From Cliona cf. orientalis (taxonomy: Eukaryota; Porifera; Demospongiae; Clionaida; Clionaidae): DNA of 64,000 nt. Of this stretch, positions 1 through 10,849 are shown one piece after another. Each line of letters opens with the position of its first letter. The stretch's first letter is position 1. The notes under the pieces were generated by a model. That model searched no databases. It was not told the DNA's origin and saw nothing but the letters and a program-made list of their open reading frames with translations. The position numbers were made by a program, and so were the translations under genes. The stretch spans positions 34,767,235 through 34,831,234 of the forward strand of contig OZ005689.1 of assembly GCA_963930775.1 (NCBI GenBank). Direction: 5' to 3'.

Positions 1-129
1 TCTCTTGGTCTTTATCTCCCTGATTGTGACTAGTTCCTTATTTTTGGCTGTTCATGTTCAGCACCTACTTACAGAAGTCGAAAAGTTTGTGGCTACCCCA
101 CTTTGATCTCCTTTTTGAAGTGTACACAC

Positions 130-197
130 ACATACATACATACATACATAGACATACACACACACACACCAAAGATAACCATACATACATACATCAT
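130..197. repeat. CA/CATA microsatellite
   Basis: Short runs of (CA)n and (CATA)n alternate here. The rest of bases 1-358 has no reading frame or family signature that I recognise. Confidence 0.9.
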
Positions 198-358
198 CAT
201 ACAATTACCAATTTGGAAGTCTAGCCCAGCCATGCAGGCGTAATAAAAACAACCTTGTTAAAGTAACAAAAATTGTGAGTCATACACTGTAGATTGTAGA
301 AATGACAAGTTGCTGTTATCTGCATTGGCAATCAAGATTGCCTGTTAGTGTGCATGCA

Positions 359-1005
359 CAGGTGGGAAAACCCTCCGTGTGGGATTTTTTCAGAAAATTG
401 AGTTTGATGCATGGTTGATAAGCTCTAGCATAGAGCTAACCCGCGTTCAAATCTTAGGCCGATCGCACGCTTCGTTGTTGAGATACAGCACTTTGTTTGC
501 GATCGCACCACACCCCCAGTAATCGAGAAATTACGGTCTAAAGGCGTTGCTATGCACGCATATGGCGTTTCCGCATACTACGCATGACCCGTAAATCAAT
601 TAAATTGACCTGGGTGGAGCCGTTCGAAATGAACGTAAAGATCGAGCAAGAGTTGAATTTCGTTATTGACGACAGCCGATTGTTCTTAGATGCCCAAGAA
701 GCTAAAAAGGTGAGCGAACGTACAGTAGTTCGATGAATCTAGCTGTATGTAGGTAGAGAATTCTAATTAGCGCCCATAGCAACGGGCTCCGTGTACGGCA
801 GCTGTGCAGACTAGGTGGGTCAAATGAAGGCTTATTTCGCCTTCGTATAGCACGACTAGCCTCCGTAGAAGACGGCAATAGTTAGAAGAAAGGTTGTTCG
901 ACATGTATATGGACTTTGACAAATTTCGACGTGAGCTACTAAAAACGCACGTTGCGCGAATCGCGCGTGGATCCCTTACGGAGGATTTTCCCAAATCCGG
1001 TCACA
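359..1005 (-). mobile_element. Miniature element family 1, copy A
   Basis: About 650 bp, ending in TTTTCCCAAATCCGGTCACA followed by TA; the left end is a diverged inverted copy (GGGAAAACCCTCCG). The same sequence recurs at about ten places in the window, in both orientations. The plus strand here carries the conserved frame with residues EMNVKIEQELNF and DAQEAKK, ending at a splice-donor-like AAG|GTGAGC near 710. No transposase is encoded, so the element is non-autonomous. It abuts the Gypsy tail to its right. Confidence 0.85.
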
Positions 1006-1494
1006 TATGGAGAATATACGAAACAACTTCAACAGAAATTGGGTATCTCATTTCAGGTTGCCAGGAGGAAGTTGCAGCTCGCGCAAAAGTGACAAGCTGA
1101 TGAATATGATCGAAAGGCTTGGGGATGTCCATACAAGAAAGGAGATCGAGTGTGGCTACTTAATCTGAGCACACCACGTGGACTCCCTCCCAAATTAACA
1201 AGCCATTGGACAGGACCATATGTTGTGAAATGGAATATCCACAGTATAGACTACGTCATCCAGTTGGAAAGAAGGCGTAAAGTCCTGACAGTCCACCACA
1301 GCCGGCTGAAACCCTGCTACACACTAAAAGAAGATCCAACGACAGGGTCACAGAACACTGAAACTCGAGAACCAGAGATAGGAGTCATTCCCAACCAAGA
1401 AATAGATGATGGCAACTCACGACCTAGGAGGAACAGACGACCTCCCAACAGATATGGGGATGCAGTCTACGACAATGACAAACTAATACCTTAA
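1006..1494 (+). mobile_element. Gypsy fossil: integrase C-terminal end
   Basis: The translation carries typical Gypsy integrase tail motifs: a basic KKGDRVWLLN strand, then LTSHWTGPYVV, then VHHSRLKPCY, then a charged tail ending in RRNRRPPNRYG. Only the integrase tail remains; the rest of pol is not adjacent. It is a broken fossil. The left boundary is the end of miniature copy A, which probably inserted in the element or joined it by deletion. Confidence 0.8.
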
Positions 1495-1527
1495 TCACAG
1501 GTCGTGATTCTTCAATAGCGTGGCGAA

Positions 1528-1697
1528 TGTAACTAGAGTACCAGACATAACAATAGTTCATGGATATGAGAGCACTTATTGAATACTAATTATTGCTTTG
1601 CCTATTCTAGACTAGCCCTGATTTGGTGCTTATTGCTTTCTATAAATAGCTAGTCTCATTCTCTCTATCAGTATCTTGAACCAATATTGTTACATAA
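1528..1697 (+). repeat. Putative Gypsy 3' LTR remnant
   Basis: This lies 30 bp after the Gypsy stop codon. It begins TGTAAC and ends near GTTACATAA, contains TATAAATAG, and is about 170 bp long, similar to the LTRs of the young Gypsy at 56.3 kb. No second copy is present in the window, so the LTR call rests on position and ends only. Confidence 0.5.
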
Positions 1698-1991
1698 CAG
1701 GGCCGTAGCCACCAAATTTGAAGTGGTCAGGTAGGAGAGATGAAGTCCGTGAATCGGCGTGGCAGGCAGGACTATCATAATGCGCACGTAAGCGCGCAAA
1801 AGCTAGGGGGGTCTGGGGGCATGCTCCCCCAGAAAATTTTGGATTTTTAGATCTTCTGAGAGCATTTCTGATGCATTTTTGGGCACAATTTTAGATGAAA
1901 ATGAATCAGAATTATTAATTATGATGATAATGATTATAATGACATGATGCATGGCATGGAATTCAAGTTTGCAGCTACCTAATCTAGAGTC

Positions 1992-4350
1992 TCAGAATGT
2001 AGCAAATATGCTTTGTCTAGTGTCATTTCTTGAAATATATTCATTTGTTACTGAGTTAAGATCAAGTTTGTCACACAAATCCTGGTGATAGTGAAGGATC
2101 ATGAGATAATTAAGCCGAGCCTGAGTCATAGTACTTCTCAAGTAAGACTTAACACGGCGGAGAGCACTGAAAGACCTTTCAGAAGTTGCCGGTAAGACTA
2201 TCAATAACTGAAATAACCTACAGATTGCATTTATCAACATTCGCTGTGCATTGGACAAGGTGAGCAAGGCTTTTCTTATGTTGTCTACTATTGGTGCTTC
2301 GCTTCCTATAGCTGACTGGTACAGCTGCTGAAGTGTCAACAGCTCTGCTTCCAACTCAGCTGTGTCAAAGTCACCATAGAAAAACTCACACACTTTAGAT
2401 TGCTCATCTTTGAAATCCTCCCCCCTACAGGCCTTAAATAAAAGTTGTTCCACACTAGAATAAATCCCTTTTGATCAAATCTGCTATTGATGCTAGTCAC
2501 AGTAAGATCAAGGACCTCAAAGTACAGGCGGCGGTATTCTTCCTTAGGAGATGCTGGAAATTCAGCTTGGGCTAATCCTTGCTCATACCTCCTTGGAGCC
2601 TTGCGCCTCCTTGGTAGCTGTGGATCACCAACATCAATCTGGTCTCGTGCCTTGTCAACCTTTTCCCAAAATAAGTCAAAGTTGCTATCGGTTCTAAGGC
2701 CTCTGAGGGTCTCTATAGTGAGCATTGCAACAGCATGACCTTCAATGCTAGAAAGACTAGGTTATTGTAAGTGTAAGGTCTGACTTAGCTTATCAGTGTG
2801 ACGAAGGATCATCTCAGACAGCAGTAGACAAAAGAAGAAACGGAATGTCTGCATCTGACTATCCACCCCATGAATTCTTGCTTTCATCTCACTGTCTGAT
2901 GATGAACGCAAAGCACTGTCCCAAAGCTCCTGGATATTATTGTAGTTAGCTATGACACTTGCCAAACTATCAGCTCGGACAGTCCACCTAGTTGGACACA
3001 CGGTTCACACTCTTGGAGCATCACTACCACTCTCTTCTTTCAATGTTCGCAACATTGCCTCTCGCTTAGGGGAAAACTTAATCAGCTTAATGATCTCAAA
3101 GCATGTGTCCAAACAATCTTTCATAGCCATAGAGTGTTTGATTGTGTCACTAACCCCTAGACTGAGTGCATGGTCGTAACAGTGTGTAAACACTGCACAG
3201 GGTTCTAACTCCTGAATTTTTGCTGCTATACCAGCTTTTGCTCCTGCCATGGTACTGCATCCATCGTAGCATTGGCCACGAAGCTTTGTCAAAGGAATTT
3301 GGAATCGCAAAAAGGCATCTTTCATGACATCTACTATGCTCTGTGCATTAGCACTAGATAGACAGTATAATCTTAAGAACTCCTCAGAGACTATGAATTC
3401 TTTACTGACCCACCTTATAACTAGAGTTAGCTGTTCCTTATTGGACTTGTCTGTAGTCTCATCTACCATAACAGCAAGGAAAGGTGAGGGATGAATGTCT
3501 TCTATGATTTTTCTAAGAACACTATGAGCCATAATTTCAAGTATTTCATTCTGATTCTCAGGTTAGGTGTGCTTATGGACACTCCTATCTAGCCACTCTC
3601 TTATTTGAGGCTTATCTTCAGCTCGCAAACAAAGTAATTGAATCAGGTTTGCAGAAGAATCATCACCACTCCCCCGTAAGTCTAGTCCTTGCCTAGCAAG
3701 AAAACCAATACTCGAAATAATCAATCTTAGCATATCTCTTGCCTGCTGTCTCTGGGCAGCACGTGCTGTACTTAGCAGCTCTCCGATATTCCTAGTGGTT
3801 CTCGGTAGAGTTATTACAGCTTGAACAGCTTCATTGTGAGTTTTACACTGCTGATGCCTCTTGAAACTACCAGTGGCATTTTTCCAGTCAGAGAATCCCC
3901 TTGTGACCTGTCAGTGAATGCATATGATTTACTCCTTGGCATGATCTGTTTCAATCAGGGCTCTGGCTCCAAGTCCAGAGTCTCTCTCTCTCTCTCTCTC
4001 TTTCTCTGTCACACACACAGGCTTACAAAAGCATCAGAAAGATTGTTGCTAAATTTGATTCTGTCAAGTGATATGGCCTTAACACAAGTGTGGCAGTAGA
4101 CAACATCCTGGCCTTCATCATAATGCAAAAAAGGCCAGGTTTTGAACCACTGGCTCTGAGCTGAGTACTGCACTGGTTTAGATTTTCCAAAAGATCTCTT
4201 GGGAAACTTGAAGTTTTCAGGGTGGTGAGGCTTTTCAGGAAGGCTAGGAAGGCTAGGAAGGCTAGGAAGCGAATCCTTCAAGTCCTTAGCGACTGCTAGA
4301 GCCATAGCAAACTGTGTACTGCTATGCACGTGGCAAATACGCGTGGACAC
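1992..4350 (-). pseudogene. hAT transposase, ZMYM1/TTF-finger type, broken
   Basis: Reading 4350 to 1992: an N-terminal segment with three SLP repeats (from a 9-bp DNA tandem repeat near 4235-4269), then a TTF-type zinc finger region (SKPVQYSAQSQWF ... CHTC). Next is a DUF4371-like stretch (LARQGLDLRGSGDDS) and the RNase H-like core with VMVDETTDKSNKEQ and GQCYDGCSTMAG. CPTRWTVRADSL follows, and last the hAT dimerisation region with LPATSERSFSALRRVKSYLR and LMILHYHQD. The frame is broken by at least one stop (near 3565) and several frameshifts (around 2400, 2750 and 3000). The family cuts and pastes DNA; this copy cannot make a full enzyme. Family assignment is secure. Confidence 0.88.
3979..4022. 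repeat. (TC)n/(AC)n microsatellite inside the hAT gene
   Basis: A run of TC dinucleotides followed by CACACACA interrupts the region after the zinc finger and probably adds to the loss of frame. Confidence 0.85.
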
Positions 4351-4469
4351 TCCCCCGAAAGGTCAGAGTGCTCCATTATATACTGGACCCGCCCATCTAG
4401 ACGTTCAGAAAAAGTGGTCAGGTAAATACCTAAATACCTGACCGGTGGCTACGCCCCTGCATAACTGTC

Positions 4470-6760
4470 GACGACTAGCTATCCACACGTATTGTTACTG
4501 TTGGACAGATAGGTGTTTGGAGACTTGTGCAGTATGAAATGGTCTCTAGTAATGGAACAACTTTTAAGCAGATAGCCGAGGAAGCAGAACCATTTCTACC
4601 AGAACAGCACGACTACTGTGATCGAAATATTATGCAAGAGTAATTTGCTGATCCATGTCAATACAGAGCCAATGAGATGTTGGGGAGTGTGAACGTTGAT
4701 GAACTTATGGAAGACGATCATGACATGGATGATACCTGGCATAAATGGGAGGAACATTTTATGTCTATGATGCACCAGTGCATACCCAGAGTGTCAGAAG
4801 AAGAATCCTCCTTGGATAACACATGACTTGTTGATAGCAATTAGATTGAGAAAAAATTTCCTATAGATGTGCACGGAAGACTGGAAAACCGGAGCATCTA
4901 GAGTGTTACAAAAAGAAAAGAAATAAAGTGGCAAACATGCTTAAAACAGCAAAACTAAATTTCTTGAGTCAGTTAAATGTCTCCACCCCAAAAACATTCT
5001 GGCGAATTACTTTACCAAGCAGAAGTCCTCTATTCCTGTGCTAAAGGATGCAGATGGCCAAACGATTTCGGATGATGTGGATAAGGCCACTATATTAAAT
5101 GATTACTTTGTTCAATGTTTTAATACTGCAGTCCCACAGCTTGATGACAGCTCATTCGAACAATTTCAGTTAGATCCTCTTTGTTGCCCTGATAACTTTC
5201 TGTGCTCGGAGTAGGAAGTCACGGACTTATTACTCAATCTTGACGTATCTAAAGCCAATGGTCCAGATGGGATCTCTGCAATCACGCTTAAATCCACTGC
5301 ATACAGTATCGCACATGGATTGACCAAATTCTTTAACAAGTGCATATCAACTGGCAGATTGCCAAGTGCCTGGAAATTATCATCAGTGGTTCCAATCCCA
5401 AAAGGGGACGATGGATCAAGTGTAACTATCGACCTCTCTCTCTACTTTCTATTGTAAGCAAACTCCTTGAAAGACACATGTACTGGCTGATTGTATCACA
5501 TCTGGAAGTTAGCTCGCCAATTAGTCTACATCAATGGGGATTTCAGCCAAAAAAGTCAACAACTGCTGCTCTCTTGGATGTTTATAACTCCTGGGCTATG
5601 GCCGTGGACAAGGGAAAGGAAGTATGTGCAATCTTTTTTATCTTAGGAAAGCATTCGACTCTGTCCCACATAGAAGTCTTGTTGATAAACTACAGAGTAT
5701 CGGTTTAGACCAGTACATCCTTAGGTGGATTGTGTCCTATTTGAGTGACAGGTCACAATATGTGGTGCTCAATGGTGAAAGATCACCAACTCACACGGTC
5801 ATGTCTGGAGTTCCTCAGGGATCAGTGTTGGGGCCATTGTTGTTCTTAATCTACATCAATGACTCAGTACTACAACCCCTATCAGTTGGTAGTGCAATGA
5901 ATTTATATGCTGATGGCACACTTCTCTATCGAGTAATTACATCCCCTGACGACTATGTCAAACTTCAACATGACATCACTACCATCGCTAGTTGGGTGGA
6001 TCAAAATAATCTGACTCTAACTGCTAAAAACAGCAAATGATGCTACTCGACCAACTGATGGACCGAGTATCCAGTTATAGGTATCTTGGTGTGATCATAT
6101 CTGAAGACTTGTTGTGGTCGCCTCATATTGAGAAAATAACCAGCAAAGCTAGGAGACTAGTTGGAATGTTGTATAGAAATTTCTATCAGTGGTCTAGCCC
6201 ATATTCTTTACTTAAGCTCGAAGTCTCATACATCCACACCTCGAATATGTCGTGCAAGTTTGGAATCCATATCTCGTTAAAGACATTCAAAAGCTTGAAG
6301 CCGTGCAGAGATTTGCTCTTCGGATGTGCTTGAAGCAATGGAATTCCAGCTACACCAATCTACTACGTGAAAGTGAGGTACCTGAACTCACCGAAAGAAG
6401 GAAGTTTCACAACTTAATATACTTTTAAAAAGACAATAAATGGGCACATCATCACTTCTGACATTATCACTGCTCGTCACTGTTCACACAATACTCGTCT
6501 AAGTAGTCAAACTACTTACTACCGACCATTGGCTCGCTCAAATGTGTACCACAACTCATTTTTTCCATTGACCATTTCATTATGGAATTCACTGCCGCAA
6601 GATGTTGTTTGTGCTCCGTTCATTATGTCCTTTAAACATAGCCTATTGAGAATTACTATACTGTAGCATAAACTCTTAGTCATTGTTTTTAATATACATC
6701 ATTATTATTCTTTACTATTATTATTCAATTATTATATAAGTTTATTAGTACAGGGTATAC
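4470..6760 (+). mobile_element. LINE, CR1/L2-like, 5' truncated
   Basis: The element starts in the linker between endonuclease and reverse transcriptase and ends in an AT-rich tail with ATT/TTA repeats (6690-6740). No ORF1 or intact endonuclease is visible, as expected of a 5'-truncated insertion. It starts just after the hAT right end. The C-terminal sequence NSFFPLTISLWNSLPQDV (about 6550-6605) is typical of CR1/L2/Rex-type LINEs. Confidence 0.8.
5215..6668 (+). pseudogene. LINE reverse transcriptase, broken
   Basis: RT motifs appear in order: LDVSKANGPDGIS, NYRPLSLLSIVSKLLER, HQWGFQPKKSTTAALLDV, DLRKAFDSVPH-like (the D is lost), MSGVPQGSVLGPLLFLIYIND, then LYADGTLLY where the catalytic YADD has become YADG, and SYRYLGVIISEDL. 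Several frameshifts separate the pieces (near 5440, 5640 and 6040). The loss of the second catalytic Asp plus the broken frame make it inactive. Confidence 0.85.
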
Positions 6761-7279
6761 AACTTTGTATTAGTGTTATCACTATTTGTGTATCCTTGCA
6801 TTTAGATGCTAAATGATATAGACAAAAAAAATACAATGCTACATGCAATACAGTAAGTACCTATTTCCCATGTATATAGGAAGCTTTGCTCTGCTCTGAC
6901 GTAATTTAGAGCTGATTTCGATGTTGGAAGCTCTGAGATGATAGAATTGAAGAATCTAACACACCATGTGGTAGGTGAGTCACTTTCATGAATACACACA
7001 AATGTATCCCATGCCTCTTTGTAGAGAACAGACCAGTCAGATCTGCTAGACAAAGTACCATCACTAATGGCTATGCCACTCTCTTAGTTTTATCTCCCTA
7101 TCATGGCGAAGTCTCCTATAAACGAGAGAATATTATGGCAACTGGGCATGGAAGATGATCGATGTGCCATTGGTGATGTTTGCTGTATGTGAACTGCTGT
7201 GGGATGTACAGGTGCAAGGATGATGACACTACTCAGTGCCTTTAAGGACTGTCTCAAGTCTTATCACGCGCGCCGTACT
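6761..7279. other. No gene recognised
   Basis: One minus-strand open stretch (6802-7053) starts MSSRSDWSVLYKEAWDTF and could be an isolated exon, but I recognise no family, no repeat partner in this window and no clear splice sites. Confidence 0.5.
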
Positions 7280-7700
7280 AATGGCCACTTAACGTGCATG
7301 TTTGTGGCCAATTAAGCAGTTAGACGTGACGTCATCCGATAGTGGCGTAGTACAAGCCACGGCTGTGTAGCCGCATAGCTGCAATAATTGACCAAATTTT
7401 TTCGTTCTGCGAGTTCCAAAGTTGTTCCAGGGGTTGTTTCGCAGTTTGAATGATGGAAAACTAAACTTCCAGATATTTATCGAGGATCTGCCGAGGGAGC
7501 AGTTGACTGCTCGCTCCGCTTTGTGGGCGTATGTGAAAGATTGTACCGTCACGGTAGCTGAAAAGGCGTTTTTTGCAATTATTTTCTTAACACGATGTTA
7601 TTTCCGAATCTCCCTCGGTGAAAATCAAGAAAATGGTGTAGACAATTGGTGGACTGGTGGACTGGACTACTGGACTGGATTACTGGATTGACTAATATGA
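7280..7700 (+). other. MULE-type 5' leader fragment
   Basis: Ends in a run of TGGACTGG units after GTGTAGACAATTGG. The reverse complement of 16040-16085, just upstream of the MULE1 N-terminal exons, is nearly the same (GTGTAGACAATCGG then GGACTGG units), and a diverged version lies at 52262-52330 upstream of MULE2. I infer a stranded piece of a related element's leader. An 89-codon open frame (7422-7691) crosses it but has no recognised domain. Confidence 0.5.
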
Positions 7701-7810
7701 TATTGGAAACACACCAGGCAGCCAGCCTAAATTGAAATCTGGTACCACGTTTCTGCGAATATAATATTATTTAGCATACATATTATACATGTACACATTC
7801 GGCATACATA

Positions 7811-8470
7811 TGTGACCGGATCTGAGAAAACCCGCCATATTCATCAATCCATGAAATTTTAATTAGCTATATATTTGGATTGCTGTATCATAGGGCTAAC
7901 CTGCCTCCAAGTCTGAGACCCATCGCGCGCTTGGCTGTGGAGCTAGAGCGCTTCGTTTGCGATCGCGCCACACCCTCAATGATCGAAAAATTACAGTCTA
8001 AAGGCGTTGCTATGCACGCGTATGGCGTTTCCGCAAACTACGCGTGACCCGGAAATCAATTAAATGGACCTGGGCGGAGCCGTTCGAAATGAACGTAAAG
8101 ATCGAGCAAGAGTTGAATTTCGTTGTTGACAACGACAGCCGATTGTTCTTAGATGCCCAAGAAGCTAAAAAGGTGAGCGAACATACAGTAGTTAGATGAA
8201 TCTAGCTGTATCTAGGTAGAGAATTCTAATTACCGCCCATAGCAACGGGCTCCGTGTACGGCGCCGTACTAACTAGGTAGGTCAAAATGAAGGCTTATTT
8301 CGCCTTGGTAACTCCCTCTGTAGGCGGTGGCAACAGTTAGTAGAAGGGTTCTTTGACATAAATATGGCAAAAACTGGACTTTGATATTTTTTGACAGTTG
8401 ATACTAAAAACGCGCATTGCGCCATATGCGCGTTTTGACAGTATGCCGGGTTTTCTCAGATCCGATCACA
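7811..8470 (-). mobile_element. Miniature element family 1, copy B
   Basis: Ends TGTGACCGGATCTGAGAAAA and its inverted copy, flanked by TA on both sides. The plus strand has the conserved frame with an in-frame extra codon (DNDS instead of DDS) and the donor AAG|GTGAGC near 8175. It belongs to the subfamily whose inner end reads CCCGGCATA. Confidence 0.9.
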
Positions 8471-8519
8471 TATCCTATAGCCAATCATGTATAATATTAT
8501 CATTAATATTGTGCTTTTA

Positions 8520-8910
8520 TTTATTTTTTTTTCTCTAAAACTTTTTTGCAATAAAGCAAGGAACAACCAAATAGCAACTGAATGCTAATAGTAAAGGCTG
8601 ACCACAAAGCATAAAAGTGAGAGCACGGACAAAAACAGAAAATGGGATAAAAAGCAAATATACAGTATCATGTAGTTAATTGATAAAGGAAGGCAATTGT
8701 AGCAAAGATGACTTAAATAAAAATGAGGATGATGCACGAGATATCACGTGGGTGGGAAGGCTATTCCAAAGCCGATAGGCAGACACAAAAAAGGATGACT
8801 GAAAAGAAATGGTCCTAGCAAAAGGGACCACGACTGGACAAGTGTGTTGAGTACGAGGATTGGGATTGGGGAGAGGATGAAAATACTTATGAGAGGGTAT
8901 TATGACCACT
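8520..8910 (-). pseudogene. LINE 3' tail fragment
   Basis: The minus-strand frame carries SFQSSFFVSAYRLWNSLPTH, the C-terminal signature found at the end of CR1/L2-type reverse transcriptases, as in the LINE at 4.5-6.8 kb but clearly diverged. Nothing upstream of that motif is kept. It is a dead fragment. Confidence 0.7.
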
Positions 8911-9126
8911 TACCAACCAAACAATTATGATCTCAACATAGGTGTAATGCAAGATTTTTTCGACAATCATATTTTAGTGATAAGAAATTGTATCAACTCT
9001 TGAGAATCAAATTAATAAGAGTGATGATTGTTGCGACAGCAAGCTACTGCTGTAAGTATGACATTGCATTATTAAACACAGACCAAGTGAAGCATAATTA
9101 CAGGCAAAGGAAAGAGAATGAAAAGG

Positions 9127-10180
9127 TCAAACGCGCAGTCCAAGTTGAGTGAATACCAATTCCTTATGACAGTCCAATAATTGTGGGCGGATGTGATTTT
9201 CCACTATCACCTGAGAAATCGGGTCAAATGATGGCCACCTGAGACGCCAGGTTATGCTAAGATGGTAGTACGTATTGGCCCAGTGAGACTTAGTCTGGGG
9301 CACAGCACTGTGACCTCCCTGTGGTGTGTACTCCCTCCATTCCTCTGTTTGCAGACATAAATTATTCGGTGGTGGTGGCTTCTTTGAATACTTGTTGCGA
9401 CATCCATAACAAAGGCTGATGTGAATATTCAGGTGACATAACCTGCTGCAATGTATGTTTGGTGCCCATGGTTCACATATGATGCTTGCCACCATGGAAT
9501 TGATGATTGGACAAAACTACTTGGTCCTGGGGGGGTATGAACCCTGGAAAGGCAAGAAGGCTGTAAGATAGGACTGTATGAGTAACTGTAATAGCAGAAG
9601 AGCTAGGGAGATCAAAAGGTTGCTGAAAAGTGGGCTGTGGGGTAGTAGCTTCATGTTCACGGGCTGCAGGTATAGGATTTAATTTAGGAACACCTGAAGA
9701 TTCAGGAGTGGCATTTTCACTTGCAACTGAATTAACATCCACCAGGTCAACTCTTGTAGCTATAGGTGTCTTCGTCTGCTTCTTTTGAGGTACACGTCCA
9801 CCTTTACGCCCTCTTCCTTTTGGCATGTCACTTGTGGCCAACTTAGTAAGACTAGGCATCTTCTTTGCTTTTCTGTACCACTCTATGAACTGTTTTAACT
9901 TTCCATTCACCTCTGCTACAGCAACAACATGAGAACAGATACCGAGAGAACGATCATTTGCAAAGTCACAATTGAACTTGTCTCTTCCTGGAGTAACTAA
10001 ATGGAAGCCAGTCTTGGATGCATTTTGAACTGTTCATGCCTCAGATGGGTAGCCAAGAGCCGCTGCCATAGATCCACCTTGAGAAATAAATCGTAACGCT
10101 TTTTCCCAGATCCCTTCATACACAGTTAAAGGAATAGTGGAATTGGCACTTACATCATTTATATTTACTGATAAACTAAT
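9127..10180 (-). pseudogene. MULE1 SWIM finger and C-terminal Cys/His domain
   Basis: Past the miniature insertion the frame continues ISLSVNINDVSANSTIPLTV, then the SWIM-type motif NCDFANDRSLGICSHVVAVA (C-D-F ... C-S-H) at about 9935-9990. A basic proline/threonine-rich linker and a last domain with ISLCYGCRNKY, NNLCLQTEEWREYTPQGG and NTYYHLS follow. The stop at 9127 follows LVFTQLGLRV. The C-x2-C and YYH residues suggest a zinc-binding tail; I recognise the pattern from other MULE-like proteins but cannot name a domain. One in-frame TGA lies after PSEA (near 10036), and a frame change near 9480. Confidence 0.75.
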
Positions 10181-10849
10181 TGTGACCGGATTTGGGAAAA
10201 CCCTCCGTAAGGGATCCGCGCGCAAGTCGCGCAATGCGCGTTTTTAGTAGCTCAGGTAGAAATTTGTCAAAGTCCAGATTTTGTCATATACATGTGGAAC
10301 AACCCTTCTTCTAACTGTTGCCGTCTTCTACGGAGGCTAGTCGTGCTATACGAAGGCGAAATAAGCCTTCATTTTGACCCACCTAGTCGGCATAGCCACC
10401 GTACACGGAGCCCGTTGCTATGGGCGGTAATTAGAATTCTCTACCTAGATACAGCTAGATTCATCGATCTACTGTACGTTCGCTCACCTTTTTAGCTTCT
10501 TGGGCATCTAAGAACAATCGGCTGTCGTTGTCAACAACGAAATTCAACTCTTGCTCGATCTTTACGTTCATTTCGAACGGCTCCGCCCAGGTCCATTTAA
10601 TTGATTTCCGGGTCACGCGTAGTATGCGGAAACGCCATACGCGTGCATAGCAACGCCTTTAGACCGTAATTTCTCGATTATTGGGGGTGTGGCGCGATCG
10701 CAAACAAAGTGCTGTATCTCCACAACGAAGCGCGCGATCGGCCTAAAACTTGAACGCGGGTTAGCTCTATGGTAGAGCTTATCAACCATACATCAAACTT
10801 GATTTTCAGAAAAAATTCGTTACGGAGGGTTTTCCCAAATCCGGTCACA
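10181..10849 (+). mobile_element. Miniature element family 1, copy C, inserted in MULE1
   Basis: Both ends are intact (TGTGACCGGATTTGGG and CCCAAATCCGGTCACA). It splits the MULE1 frame between the residues TASPI and ISLSV, so it arrived after the MULE was in place. The flanks are AT on both sides rather than TA. The minus strand carries the 58-codon frame starting MVDKLYHRANPRSS and ending SAYYA, then the donor frame. Confidence 0.9.

Larger units (their letters stand above)
1698..4459 (-). mobile_element. hAT DNA transposon
   Basis: Terminal inverted repeats CAGGGCCGTAGCCACC (left) and GGTGGCTACGCCCCTG (right) bound a 2.76-kb element. The immediate flanks share CATAA (1693-1697 and 4460-4464), a 5-bp repeat rather than the classical 8 bp. 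It encodes one broken transposase on the minus strand and is inserted right at the end of the LTR-like sequence. Confidence 0.85.

Noticed and set aside
10292-10495. Frame on the other strand of family 1 (SNNPSSNCCRLLRRL type)
   Set aside because: It is open in several copies but runs opposite to the frame with the donor and shows no in-frame start shared by copies; probably a shadow.
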